This document shows, piece by piece, positions 1-12,608 of a stretch of DNA of 64,000 nucleotides. Made by a program: the position numbers and the translations under genes. Under the pieces are notes generated by a model. That model ran no database searches and was not told where the DNA came from. It saw only the letters and a list, made by a program, of their open reading frames with translations. The number at the start of each line of letters is the position of its first letter. Position 1 is the stretch's first letter. Where the stretch lies: assembly GCA_000499405.2 (NCBI GenBank), contig HG738137.1:7564001-7628000 (forward strand), written 5' to 3'. This stretch comes from Onchocerca volvulus (taxonomy: Eukaryota; Nematoda; Chromadorea; Rhabditida; Onchocercidae).

Positions 1-144
1 CACTCATAAAATGAAATTTTAAAAAAATTTGAATTATTCAGAAATAAAAATTTGCAAAAAAAAATTTGAATTTCTTGTAACTGGACATTTTTTTAAAAAT
101 TTCAAAATATGAAAATGAACTTTATGCTCATCTCTGAACTGTAG

Positions 145-3100
145 GCTAAACCACCAGTGGGACCAGTTGCAGTATTGCCACCTGGTATTCCAGGAAAAAG
201 TCGTATGATCGCCGCACAACTTGCACCTGTTACTTCCACTCCTTATCAGTGCATGGATCTCGAATGTTTGTGTACGTATTTAAGAGGTAAGTAATTCTTT
301 GATTTCTGAGAAGTAAATGATTCTTTGATTTCTGATAGATAAATGATTCTTCGATTTCTAAAACTTTCGTTACGATTTGAAAATTACTCGTCAATCGGAA
401 TTCATAAAGTGAAGTGACTTTTTCTTACATGATAATTTTGTAATGATTGTCAAATTATCTCCGCTTATGTACCAATATACTTCTGCAAATGAAGAATAGA
501 GATTATCAAAGTTGTCCGAAAGTTAATAATTACTGGTATTGAATGTTTGGTTAATTTTTTAATGAAAAAAAAGTATAAAATTTTAATTTCCCAATTGCTT
601 CTCTTCTTACTTGTATAATTTCACTGATGAATCATTTCAAATGTTAACAGTGAGGATAATGATGAAGTGGCAATACTCAGTTTAAAAAATTTTTTGTCAA
701 AATTGCAAATTTCAACAAAACTTCTTTTTACCAAAACTTTAAAAAGTCTGATAAAAATGAATTTAAACATTACCGTCGATAGAGCAATAGAAAAATCAGA
801 TAAAAAAAAATCCAATAAAACATTGAACACAAAAAAGAAAAAAAATGTTTAACTTCAAAAAAAAAAAAAAAAACAAAAAACAATTATCTGTACACTTATT
901 CTCGTTTGAACAAATCAAAGATTTCTAATTGAATAAAATGGGAAGAGTTTTTGGAAGAAAATATTTTCCTTTATGAGATGCTTGTACTTCAAGTATTACT
1001 CTTTTTTAAATCTTGAATTATTCCAAAAAAAAAGTGAAAAGTTTATTACATCACAGACAATTTAAAAGATGATTCATTCTGTTAATAAACTTTCATCGAT
1101 TAGATAATTGGTCACATTTGGTTCTGCCAAAAAAAGTTGTCATATTATTTAAATGAATACATGATTAAAGAATAATTAACATTTTAAATTTATTTAATCT
1201 TAAAACTTATATTCCGCCTTTCCATCTTTTCGATACATTTTATTTTTCAATGTTCATTTCAGAACAGTACCATCCATTCTTACTATTTTTAAGACCATCC
1301 TCATTTTAAAATCGCTTTGTTAGCACTACTTTGTATTTTCATCAATTATATGTAATACATATATTTATAATTTAAGTTTTAATTAAATTGCAAAATTTAC
1401 ATATTCTTTATTTTTGTTTACTAATCTTTATTCACTGACCAATAACCATGACTCAAGAATGATAATAATCCAAATCGCGAGTAATTCTGCTTGATTGTGA
1501 GATAATATTGATGCGAAAATCCGAATTACCTCATAGCTCTTTCAGTGAAATTACTGATTTGTTGATTTAATTGAGAAGGAAAAAGCATTTCTTATCACTA
1601 TTAATCACTGATAATGATAATGACAGGTCGAATACAAGCGGGTAGAATATGCTATTTACTGGATGGTTCACGGCTAACAAAGGCTATCAGGAAAGAATAT
1701 CGTATGCTGACAGATCAGGAACGTAGAAGATTCCACAATGCCTTAATAGAGCTCAAACGTTCCGGTGAGTACGGTAACTTAGCGCTGATTCATGGTCGCG
1801 CGTCAATTAGCGGTGGTGCGCATTCCGGACCTGCATTTCTTCCATGGCATCGAGAATTCATGAAAAGGTATTCTTAATTTTAATTATTTCATTTCATAGT
1901 ATTTAATAGCCTATTTCAATTCTTTTTTTTTTCGAATTATTTCTTAATTTGAAGAAAAAAATATCATTAAATTGGCAAATGTTTACTTTTTGCAAAAAGA
2001 TTTGAGATTGCTCTGCGACAAATTGACCCTTCCGTTTCTCTCCCATATTGGGATTCTGTTTTGGATAGCGGATTGCCATATCCGGAAGATTCAGTGCTAT
2101 GGACAAACGAATTGATGGGCACAACCAATGCACGTGGAGAAGTAACCGGAGGAGATTTCGCTAATTTCGTCACTTTTGAGGTTTGACTTTATTTTCTACT
2201 TATTTTATTCACTAGAATGAATTGTGGATCATTATCGATCATAAGAACAACGATCGATAAACAGTACAATACCTCATTTATATGATCGTCTAATTAGTTG
2301 AATTAGACAAAATTTGATAAATAATATTGATTTTCCACTTAATATCGTTTGAATAGAAATTCTAAATTCAAAATATAAATGAAAAAAAAAAAAAAAAAAC
2401 AGAATCATCCACACATAAGGCGTGAAGTTGGAAGACAAGGGTCACCGTTCAAGGAATCAGATCTGAATTGGTTCTTGCAACAAAATCGAATGGAAAATGT
2501 TCTCGCATTTACCGCCCCTAGGCAGGTAATATTTCTGAAAACATTTTCGATAAAATTTTTATATACATATGTTTTGCAATTTTTAAAATTTACTTCCAAC
2601 TTGAAAAGTTTCGAAAGATTATCGTTGTGTCATTTGCGGGGATTATAACTTATTGACTAATTCAACTTGGGATACCTACTCTTCCTTGGCTACCTACTTC
2701 CTTGGCTACCTTTCCAGCCATATGATCAATGACCTCTGTGATGGAAGGTGATATCGCAACTATCACTGCAATAAATGATATCTGCGAATTGATTGAGATA
2801 GGAAATTAGCAATCCGGTAATCATTTTGTTCAAGGGCTGTCGATATCATGCCAACTACAATGCCTTGGAATACACACACGGTAATGCTCATATCTTCGTT
2901 GGCGGTGATATGTACGATCCGTACACATCCGGAAACGATCCGGTATTCTATCTACATCATTCATTTGTCGATTATATATGGGAAATGTATAGGCAACAAA
3001 AACAGGTTTAGTTATTTCAATTTTGAATTTCAAAGACTGAAAAAATGAAATTTTAGAATAGAATTCAATTTTAAGTCTTCGACAGTATTTATTTCAATTT

Positions 3101-5531
3101 TAATTTGATGATTTGGTAAAAAATCGTCATAATGATGATTGTTTGCAGACACGATATCAACGTGAAAATGATTACGCGCCTGATAATCAGGCATGCAGTA
3201 GTGCATTACATTTCGCTTCTGCTTTGATGAGGCCTTTCACACCACTACGAAACATTGATGGTTTGAGCAATGAGTATACTGATAATCTGTATGAGTATGC
3301 ACCACGACCAACTTGTCGAAGTGGGTCAACTTGTGGATCGAAGTGAGTAAGATGATAGGTTGTTAGAAATTAAAATAGGAAAGATCCTAAAATTCCGATA
3401 TTGAAGAATCTCAAAGATCGTTCTAAGCAAGGTTATCTCTAATTGCGAGGAAAAACATTTGTCTCATATCGTGAACATCATCTTTGCAACGAAAGTCATA
3501 AGTTTTTGGTAGGAACAAGAAATGAATTCAATTTTATTGTATTTTAATATTTATGACATTTCGAGCCTAGGATATAGTAATTGTAAGATATGTGAAACTT
3601 GGCTTTAATTGTTGCTTGTGGAAGAAAATGTTTCCAAGTTCTTTCTGGCTAGATATCTATTTTGTGATCGATCTCATGGACAACCTCACTGTGTGTCACA
3701 GGCTCGTATCGGTGGACGTTGCTTTGGATTTGTGTACGGTGAACAGGTATGTCATAATGGAGTATGTATTGGAGGACGATGTGTCGCTACTTCTTCTACT
3801 TCGGTATGTTGAAATTTGTAACTTTTTTAGCTTAACCAAATTTAATCTTTTTTGAAAAGTTTCGTATTCATCGATCAAGAATGAGGTGACATTTCATTAG
3901 TTCCTAATTCGCCAAATTTATTAATTCAAAAATTTTTCGTAATAGCAGTCTTTCTAATTCTTCATGATTAAGCAGTGTGGTGACTTCAGATTCTAATCAG
4001 TGTGGTGACTTCAGATTCTAATCAGTGTGTGACTTCAGATTCAGACTACACCATTGCCCATATCATTATCAACGAAACGGCCACCAGTTGTATCGGTGCT
4101 TGCAGATTGCTACAACGAGAATGAATGTTGTGAATTCTGGGCAGAGCAGGGCGAATGCAATCGGAACAAAGGTTACATGCTGGAATGGTGTAAAGTTTCA
4201 TGTCGAGTTTGTCAGCCTAATTTCAATCCTAATATCGGTTCGTTTAATTTGTATTTCCCGTGTTCTTTCCAAAAATTTGACTACCAAGGTCCAGTTTATT
4301 CAAAAAGATGCATTTGAAAAAGTGATTAATTTAAATTTATTAGATTTAAATTAAAGAATGTTCGGATCATCACCAGAATTGTGAGCGATGGGCAAGAAAC
4401 GGAGAATGCACGAGAAACGTGAGATGGATGAGAGAGAATTGTCGACTAAGTTGTCGTCATTGTAGTCGAACGAGAGCTGAAATTTGTAGTGGCGAACGCC
4501 ATAGTGGTAAGTTACTATTTGAAGAGCTTAAAAATCTTTTCTCACAAAATTTTGCTTTTAAAATTTTTGAATAATTCTCAAAATTTATCCGAAAATTCAA
4601 TTTCTTGTTTGCATGCAAAGTTGCTTGGAAGAAAAGTTTGGATCTGAAAAAAAAAAGAAAAAAAACTTGAGTTAATTACTTTTAGTGATAACAACACGCC
4701 GACCACAACCTGAGAAGACAACTTCTCTTCATTGTAATTCACCTGGATGTTACAATGAGAATGTTTGTTGTCCATTATGGGGTTTACAAGGACTATGCAC
4801 TCGAAATGCAACCTGGGTTGCATGCAATTGTAAAGTGAGTTGTGGCCTGTGCATTCCAGATGACTACGATTATGGAAGTAAGTTATCTCATACTACATTC
4901 AAATAAGTACAAAATTAAAATAGTACCTGAACATTATATTCACAAAATCCAGTTCTTGCAAATAGTTTTATCAACTTTTCTCATTTGGGATTTTTTTAAA
5001 GCAAATGAACTATGAACTATGAGATGAATATAATGTTCAGGTAAATTATCTATTCAATCTCTCAACTCTACTAAATTGATTATTAATATAATTAAGTCCA
5101 ATTTCATATGAGATTAACAAGTGAAATTCAATGAAATGGCGCTAAAAAATTTAGTCTCAGAAAAGTCAAAACTTTGGTTTTCTTCTTTTACCAAAATTTT
5201 ATTGACTAATGTCGTATGTTCACATTCCTCTTCAGACTGCATCGTATGACGCCTTTCAATGATATAATGATAAGCGTATAATGACGTAATCATACGCGAA
5301 AATTACGTGTAATTTTCAGCCTGCAATGATTATCATCGAAACTGTAGAACTTGGGCTGAACACGGTGAATGCGATACAAATGCTTGGATGTTGGAAAATT
5401 GTAGACGATCGTGTGATTCATGTTTGGATCAATGGCAATTACGTCAAAGATGTCGTACTAATTCAGATTTTGTTTTTAGTCATACGCCAACTTTTATTGC
5501 GATCGATGATTACTATTATGAGGTATTGTAA
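145..5531 (+). CDS. Tyrosinase A: type-3 copper protein with four ShK domains (5' partial)
   Basis: Secreted type-3 copper oxidase, the family that oxidises phenols to quinones; in nematodes it is linked to cuticle and eggshell hardening. Exons by phase-consistent splicing: 145-286, 1627-1867, 2000-2180, 2403-2525, 2835-3005, 3149-3342, 3653-3803, 4039-4237, 4357-4506, 4686-4877, 5320-5531 (1956 nt, 651 residues, stop TAA 5529). The N-terminal exon(s) with the signal peptide lie left of the window. CuA motif: [21 protein letters not shown]. CuB motif: [13 protein letters not shown] and FYLHHSFVD, so all six ligand histidines are present. A Cys-rich block (YLFCDRSHG) follows, then four six-Cys ShK domains, one each in exons 8, 9, 10 and 11 (for example [21 protein letters not shown]). 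The last exon could instead splice at GAG/gtattg near 5523. Core exon sizes match tyrosinase B (181 and 171 nt identical), indicating tandem duplication. Identification is firm; exact acceptors are inferred. Confidence 0.9.
291..364. repeat. Three tandem 26-bp copies in the first visible intron of tyrosinase A
   Basis: The core ATTCTTTGATTTCTGA recurs at 294, 320 and (one substitution, truncated) 346, a period of exactly 26 bp, starting a few bases after the splice donor. It is a local slippage-type duplication with no coding content. Confidence 0.8.
3973..4043 (+). repeat. 25-bp triplication spanning a 3' splice site
   Basis: CAGTGTGGTGACTTCAGATT-type units start at 3973, 3998 and 4023, the third missing one G. 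Each carries a CTTCAG acceptor (ends at 3989, 4014, 4038). Only the third gives an open frame into the first ShK exon: the second reaches a TGA at once and the first is out of frame. The duplication therefore multiplied decoy acceptors next to a real one. Confidence 0.85.
4924..5043. repeat. Perfect 19-bp inverted repeat in an intron of tyrosinase A
   Basis: TACCTGAACATTATATTCA at 4924-4942 is exactly reverse-complemented at 5025-5043, separated by 82 bp, within intron 4878-5319. It resembles a small foldback or MITE-like element. No target-site duplication was identified. Confidence 0.85.
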
Positions 5532-5675
5532 ACTTATCTTTATCAGTAAAATGTATTGTTTCGTTTTATTTGAGATAAATTTAATGATAGCGAAGTCAGA
5601 TCAGCTTAGATCATGGAGCAAAAATCGTTTGATCATTTATCTTAAAATGTTGAGCTAGAATGCTGAAAAAGTTTA

Positions 5676-5774
5676 ATAGTTTCTGCTTTTATGAAACCTT
5701 TTATCAGACCTTTCATGAGACTTTTATTTCTGCTTTTATGATTTTGAAAAAGGTTTCATAAAAGCAGAAACTAT
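5676..5774. repeat. Perfect 27-bp inverted repeat (long hairpin) just after tyrosinase A
   Basis: The left arm 5676-5702 (TAGTTTCTGCTTTTATGAAA and onward) is exactly reverse-complemented at 5748-5774 with a 45-bp loop. Pairing resumes imperfectly further out (AGCTAGAATGCT near 5654 against AGCATTTCCAGCT near 5777). It lies 145 nt after the stop codon and before the first AATAAA (5912-5917), so it probably sits in the 3'UTR and would fold in the mRNA. Confidence 0.85.
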
Positions 5775-5911
5775 AAGCATTTCCAGCTTTCCAGCTTAGC
5801 AACTTTAATACTAAAATCTGAATAAGCTCGTAATCAGAAATATTTATGACTAAGCTAGCAGATAAAAGCTCCAAAAACTAAAAAAAATTCAAAATCTAAC
5901 TAAAGTTTTGC

Positions 5912-5917
5912 AATAAA
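5912..5917 (+). promoter_or_regulatory. Candidate polyadenylation signal for tyrosinase A
   Basis: AATAAA about 380 nt after the tyrosinase A stop codon. It was chosen by position only; nearby variants could be used instead. Confidence 0.35.
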
Positions 5918-8900
5918 TTTTTAACAAAAAATGATTTCAAAGGACATTACTTCTGGAACTTGCAGCAATTCTAATGAAACTTAAGATTTTTAAAATTCAA
6001 GCTAACCATTTCTTCTGCCGAATGGCTAATTGTTCTTTACTAAATTTATATCTCGAAATAATTAATATTAAGGCATCTGGCTATACATGGCAAGTTATTT
6101 ATTTTGAAAAATTTTAACGTGAGCAAATGAATCAAACATGTAGATGAAATTGAAATAACAGTCTGGAAGATGGACGTTATTAATTTAACTGTTTATCACT
6201 TTAGATCAATTAATCTCTTTATCTTCTTTCCATAGTTTCAAAATTTTTAACGGAAATCCAATTTAAATTCTTAAAGTCCAAAAATTCTTATAAAACATCC
6301 ATTATTTCAACGATTTTTCGAAGTTTGAAAAAATTTGTGTGGCAAAACATTCGCAGAAGAAAGTTTCAGAAAATTTAATTCTTTAAGTAAAAAAAAAAGA
6401 AGTCACTAAAATTGACATAAAGTTAAATATACTTTTTCACAAAGAAATTTGCTGAGAATATTTTTTCCGAAGTATAGAATTTTCAGTTCGCTAATTTTGC
6501 CTTAGATTTTATTTATCAGTTTGAATCGCTTCATTAATCAAAAATAATTAGTCAGTACTAATTATCGATTACTAATTTATCGAATTTTATAGTTATTCTA
6601 TCACCAAAGTTTACATTTGCAATTATTAAATGATAACAGAGCTTATAGTGGTTGCAATCAATGTAAGGAACAAGCATTATTGATTTTACAAGATCATTTT
6701 CAACTTGACAATTTTAGCTTGAAATTCGGTCATTTTTTTTAATAAAATATTTTATTTCAATTTATTAGGAAAGTTGTTGGCACTTTCCTCTTCCTTAAAT
6801 TAATAGGTTATCATTGAGAAAAATTTGAATATCGTACATTGTGGATATTGAGAGAATTTCAAAAATTAGAAGTCGCAAAATTGGACTGTGATTGAACGAA
6901 AGAAGACTATCGATCTTTCGTAACATATGAGAGAAACAACTGTGATCTAAGTTTTGACGATTTCGTCGGTTTCATCAAAGGCAAGAAAGCTTGCGACGCA
7001 ACGAAATGTGTCATCAGAGTTACACACTTAATAAATTATTTAACGATTTATAAGCAAGCATTGACAAGTGATGAATTGCTTGATTATTTCTCTTTTCAAT
7101 ACTTGAATCAAAATAAAAATAAAAATTTAAATTTGGAGTTTAGATGAAAAGGGGACATCATGGAAGACAAATAGAATATGAAAAAGTTGAGCATCAGATT
7201 TTGAATCATAATCATTTGAAAAGTTTCAATTTTTCGTTAAATATCCTTCATTTCAACTTTTACGAAATATTGATGAAAAATTGAATTCTTGCACCAATAA
7301 AAGTCCAGTATTAATGAAAAATAGAATTTTTGTACCAATAGAAGTTGGAAGCAATTTGGCAAATATTTTTAGATTGTTTCTGTTTATGTAAATAATTGTA
7401 CTTCAGATGAAGGCAAATATTAATGATTGCTGATGTTTATCTTGAGATAATCTTCCAATAAAAAGAAAGAGAGCAAAATTTTGAAATTCCCCAATTATTA
7501 AATTTTTTTTAACAGGAAGATACAAGTGCAATTCATTTTAACAAATATTAGACATTGAGCATTTTTTGAAACTACTATTTATAAATGTTTAGTATTTAAA
7601 TATGAGACGTCCACGATGACGCACTCCTCACAATATCATATTTGTGCGTGAATGTAAGATTCTAGGCACAAAAATTTGTAATCTAATATAAGACTGCTTT
7701 GCCATGGCATTGTGAGAATTTCAGGAAGTTTGGTGACTTTCGATTTCTGTTTTATTCAAGAAAGTTCTGTCTCGGCTAATTTTTTTTGCTTTTTTGTATA
7801 TAAGACATGTATGATTTCTTTTTTCTGTACTTTAACAAGTAAATATATTTGATGATAAAAAATTTTTAACTTTAAACCCATTTGAAGGAGTCAGAAATCG
7901 GAAATTATGCCGAAGAAAAGATAATCAAAGAAAAGCAACTAACTGTTTTTTTTTTGCTTTTAAATAAACCTAAGCAAGCTTTCCAGATTTCTTTAATATA
8001 TCTTTATTTTACAGGAAAACCGAATAGATCTTTCTTTTATTTATTCTTTATCGCTTGCATTTTCTATAGAATTTAGCCAAAATGTCTTCATCATCGATGA
8101 AAATTAAAATTTTGATGGTTTATGTGAGCAAATAATTTGTTTTTAATTGACCTGCTGTTTATTACCCTAACGATAATAGCCAGTTATGACAAAAGTTGAA
8201 TTTTAACTAAATTAGTTAAGAATAATTAATTAAGTTGAGAGCGATAATAATCTATAAGCTTAATCGAATTCTTGAAATTAAAAGCGATTAATTTTCCTCA
8301 GAATGGAAGCAGTTATAATAAAAGAATAATAACAACTAATTGAAGCAAGTAAATGTCAAAAAAATCGAAATAATTTTAGCATAAATATGTTCAAATAATC
8401 GAAGTACTGTATTGTTCAGAGAATTCTCCTTCATTATTCATTACTTAGAATGAATATAAATGAATATTACGATGTGATATCTAATTCTCATCTTTGTTGA
8501 AACATTTCTCCCGCTTTATCTTCAATAGTAAAAAATCGTAGACTCATGTAAATTTTCTGGTTTTATAATCACATCCATGTGTCATGTCTAAAATATTGTA
8601 AAAAACTTCATTAAAAAAAAGAATATGTTATCTGGCAATAACAGATTCTCTTGACTCAAACAACTCTTCAACTCAGTTCTGCTCTGCAATTCTTTTTTCA
8701 TCATTTTTTTTAACCATTAATATCCAATTTCAATACTCGCATAACTCTGGTCGACAACTGAAGAAACAGTGCGTTTCAACTCAGCTTCAATCCTTCATTA
8801 AACCTTATCATTTTTCTACCCAAATAAATCGCAAATAAATTCCTTTACGATCTATAAAACAAAAAAATATTCAAACTATCGATTGATACCTTCGAAATTC

Positions 8901-11900
8901 ATTTATAAATTGTATTGTAACGCAGTTGCAGCAGTAAACTACGTCATAACAAAGCCTTTATCACACAACAAATTCGTCTAAACAATCAACCAATCTCCAA
9001 TTTCTCCAAACAAACAAACAAAAAAATTTCACGACAACAAGTGTTTGAAGCAATGAATCATCTCTCTAAAGTTTGGGGGGGATGAAGCCTAATTCCTTCT
9101 GTTTCCTCAATTTTTCTTTTTTTTTTTCCTCTCTTTCATATTATTGCTTGATGGGTTCTTTATTTTTATTATATCTAATCCAAAAGACTTTCTCTTCAGC
9201 TGTGCTATTTTTTCTTAATTAACATCCGACAGCTTTTGTTTTTGCAAACTTTCAGATGTGTGCAAAGAATTGAGATGATGAGGAGATGGGAAGTGGTAGC
9301 TTTCAGCATTTTAGGCTTTCTTTTGATTCTTTTTGAATTATTTTTAAAGAAGTTTGATTTCAAAACATGATATCTATTTTTACTGAAATATTTTCATTTT
9401 AAAAGAAATATTCCTTCTAAATCCTTGTTTTGGTTCTGATCCCTGTATTTCTTCTGAAGATCAAAAAAGTTCCGTGATTTGAATTCCTCATCATATTTCA
9501 AAAGTGAACTAGTTGGATCTTAATTTCCTGATTTAAGATTTTCGAATTGAGGCCTGGAACCTTTTACAGCTATCTCCTTATGTCTTAGAATGAAACAGTC
9601 CCTCAAAACTTTGCTTCTTAGCTTTAAAAAAAAAAAATAAAAACCGTATTGGACAATCTCAATCATTCAATTTTGCGTCTTAAACCATTTTATATTCATC
9701 ATATTCTGTCCACCCCATTTTTAAATAGTTTGTTTACATTGCACATTGTTTTATAGCCATAAGCAAAATAATTTGCCGTATTTAAATTATGCGCATGAAA
9801 TTTTTTTTTAGTGAACAACAAATTAATGTCAAATATTGCTGCGACGAAAGCAAAAATCTCGAGTATTAATGAAACAACGCGATGAACTTATTAATCACAA
9901 GAGGAAAATTAATCTCCTTGAAAAAGAAATTTTTAGTTCATTGTAATTATGTCCTTCAGAAATTTTCAAAAGAAAAAGCAATTTTTGCAAATTATTTTGT
10001 TCTTTCAAAAAAAAAAAAAAGCGATTGATGAATTAACCCAATATGACTGACAAAATTTTTGAAAAAAAAAAATTAAACGGAAATGAGAATCATCATAAAT
10101 GATTAATATTAAGTATGAATAAAACTGAAAGTTTGTCGATTCCACGAAACTTTGACGCAGTCGATTTGGCAGCTTGGATATTTTCAAAAAATGCGACACG
10201 TCCTTTACTTTCTAAATTGTCTTGTTTCGAGTGACGTTTTTGCATTTCTTTCTCATAATGATTTCTGTAATGAGAAGTCTTTTGTACTAATCATTCTGAC
10301 GCATATTCGTGGTTCTAAAGATCTACCGCTGGAAGAAATATTTATTTTTATTCTAGGTTGTTTAATCAATTATTTTTCTTTTTTTTGAAAATTTGTTCAT
10401 TTTTTCAAAAATTCCGCAAATGACATGATTGTAATCAAATCTCTGAAAGGACGTGGATTTGAAGGAAAACAAAAAAACAAATAATCATTACTTTGCATTT
10501 TGATTAGTTAGGAATTCTTCTTTTGATAATCATTTTGATCACAGGAACGTTGCTATTTCAAATAAAATGCTCATTCCTTTTCTTGAAATTATCCAGCCCT
10601 TGAATTCGAAAGTAATTTAAAGAATTATGTAACTTTGATCGATTTTTGAAATCTCAAATCTGACTGATCGATTAATCAATGCTCAGAAAATAAAATCTTT
10701 TTTTTTTTCCTCTTCTCTTTTAACCACAAAATATTTACTAAAAGTTAAAATCTACAATTCATGTGAATTGGAAATGCATTATACTTTTGATAAAATTCAG
10801 ATTAGATTTATTGCAACTTTTTGTACAATTGATCTTTTTAATTTGATTTAATAGCTTCAAAATTGTCGACCAGTTCTATTCATTTCATAGTCAAACAACT
10901 CCCAGTCATTAATTTTTGAATTCTTTTCTTTTTTGGAATTTATATTTGAAATATGAAATTTTTTAATTAGTGGCCAAAGAAAAAATGATTGTATTCTATC
11001 CATGTGCTAGGGAAAAAAATGAATAGATAATTGAAGTTCAGAGAATAACTCTTCCATCTACAAACATTTATAATTTTTTTTTTTTTAAATTGATTTCAGA
11101 CCTTTTTTTTTTTTAGTTAACCTTAATAATATCTTCATTGCAGAGTTTTTAAGATGAATTTCAAATTATCGTCATTTATTTATTGTTTTGAAAATTATAT
11201 CAAGTATTTCTTTTTTTAACATTGTATTAAAATTCAATTAATGGAGAAAACTTTTCCCGAGGCAATTATTGAAACTTTCCCTGAGGGAAATTTTTGAAGA
11301 GATTTTGGACTATAAATAAGTAGTCAGCATGATAAAATGCTGTATTGCAAAAAAAATAATTTCATTTAAAATAAAGGATTAAATATAAGCATTTATCTCC
11401 TTATCATATAAATTTATCAATAAATAAATGAATGGTTAAATTAGTGGATGATTAATAATCTATTATCTCATATAGGATTAATAAATAATTTACAAGTAGC
11501 AAATTAATGTCTCACATGGTCTTGTCAGTATTATTCAGAACTTCATTATTTAAAAAAAAACTTTTTCTTTTTTGCTCTTCATTGTTAATTTTCAAGCAAA
11601 AAAAGATTTTTTTTCATGGGTAAGAGTTGTGTTGAAATATTCTTGGTTGGATGATACTCAAAAACTTCATATAAAATCTCTTTGAAGCATTGATAACTCT
11701 TCTCCAACCAAAGTTCAAAACTTTTTTTTCAAGTTTTCGAGGAGTACTATCCATTTCTTCCTTATTCATTAATCAATTGATAAATTTCTCCACTCCTTAC
11801 TGAATGAAGAAAGAAAAGATTTATTGGCAATGTCTTTTGAAAACGGCAAATACTTCTTATTATTATTCTTTTTTTTTTTATTAATCGATCAAAGTTGATA

Positions 11901-12560
11901 ACTACTGATAAAAAAAAAACTTTTCCTCTAAATGCTTATTTTCATCTCAAATTAGCTTTCTCATTCAAACAAAAATTTATTTCTTAAAATTTTTACAAAC
12001 GTTTTTTGTGTTTTACTGAAACTCTGGAAGATGTCTTTGAATTTTCTTTAATGTCCCACATAATTCTATCGCATATGTTGACAAATTGAACTCATTTCGA
12101 TGAAAAGAATTCATGCAATAATTTTTGTATAATATAAAATTAAAATAAATATAAGATTAAAAACATAACGTATAGTAAAGTATAATTACAAGAAGGTAAA
12201 ATATTAGAAATTAAGAAATTTTCGGGTTTGATTGATAGTCATTGAGCAATGTAACAACTAACATTGTTGACTATCTATTCAAGCAGCTAAGAAAACTTTG
12301 AAGACTAATAGGATTCGATGTACTATTTCTTCAAGATTCCAACCAAGATACCAATTATCGATAGATTGGATAGTATACTTCAATGATTTATTGATTTAAA
12401 AAGATTCTCAGCTCAAATCTTCAAATTCCATCATGAATTTCCGTATCAGAACAAGAGAAAAATATGCAAACTTTTATCATTTTTCTTAATGGCAATTCTT
12501 AAAGTAACAAGAATGTTGAAATTTTTCATCACTTCCATATAGAATTGAGGAAATCTGAAC
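5918..12560. other. Intergenic region, no gene seen
   Basis: About 6.6 kb of very AT-rich sequence with homopolymer runs. Open frames are short, without recognisable domains or matching splice signals. I saw no exon, tRNA or large repeat here. The right end presumably contains the promoter of tyrosinase B. Confidence 0.6.
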
Positions 12561-12572
12561 CTATTCATTAAT

Positions 12573-12579
12573 GTTTCAG
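12573..12579 (+). promoter_or_regulatory. Candidate trans-splice (SL) or 5'UTR acceptor of tyrosinase B
   Basis: GTTTCAG ends at 12579, 29 nt before the ATG at 12609. It is a consensus nematode acceptor with no coding frame upstream, suggesting spliced-leader addition or a 5'UTR intron. Confidence 0.5.
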
Positions 12580-12608
12580 GTATTTTTACTGTACTTATTA
12601 TATATCAC

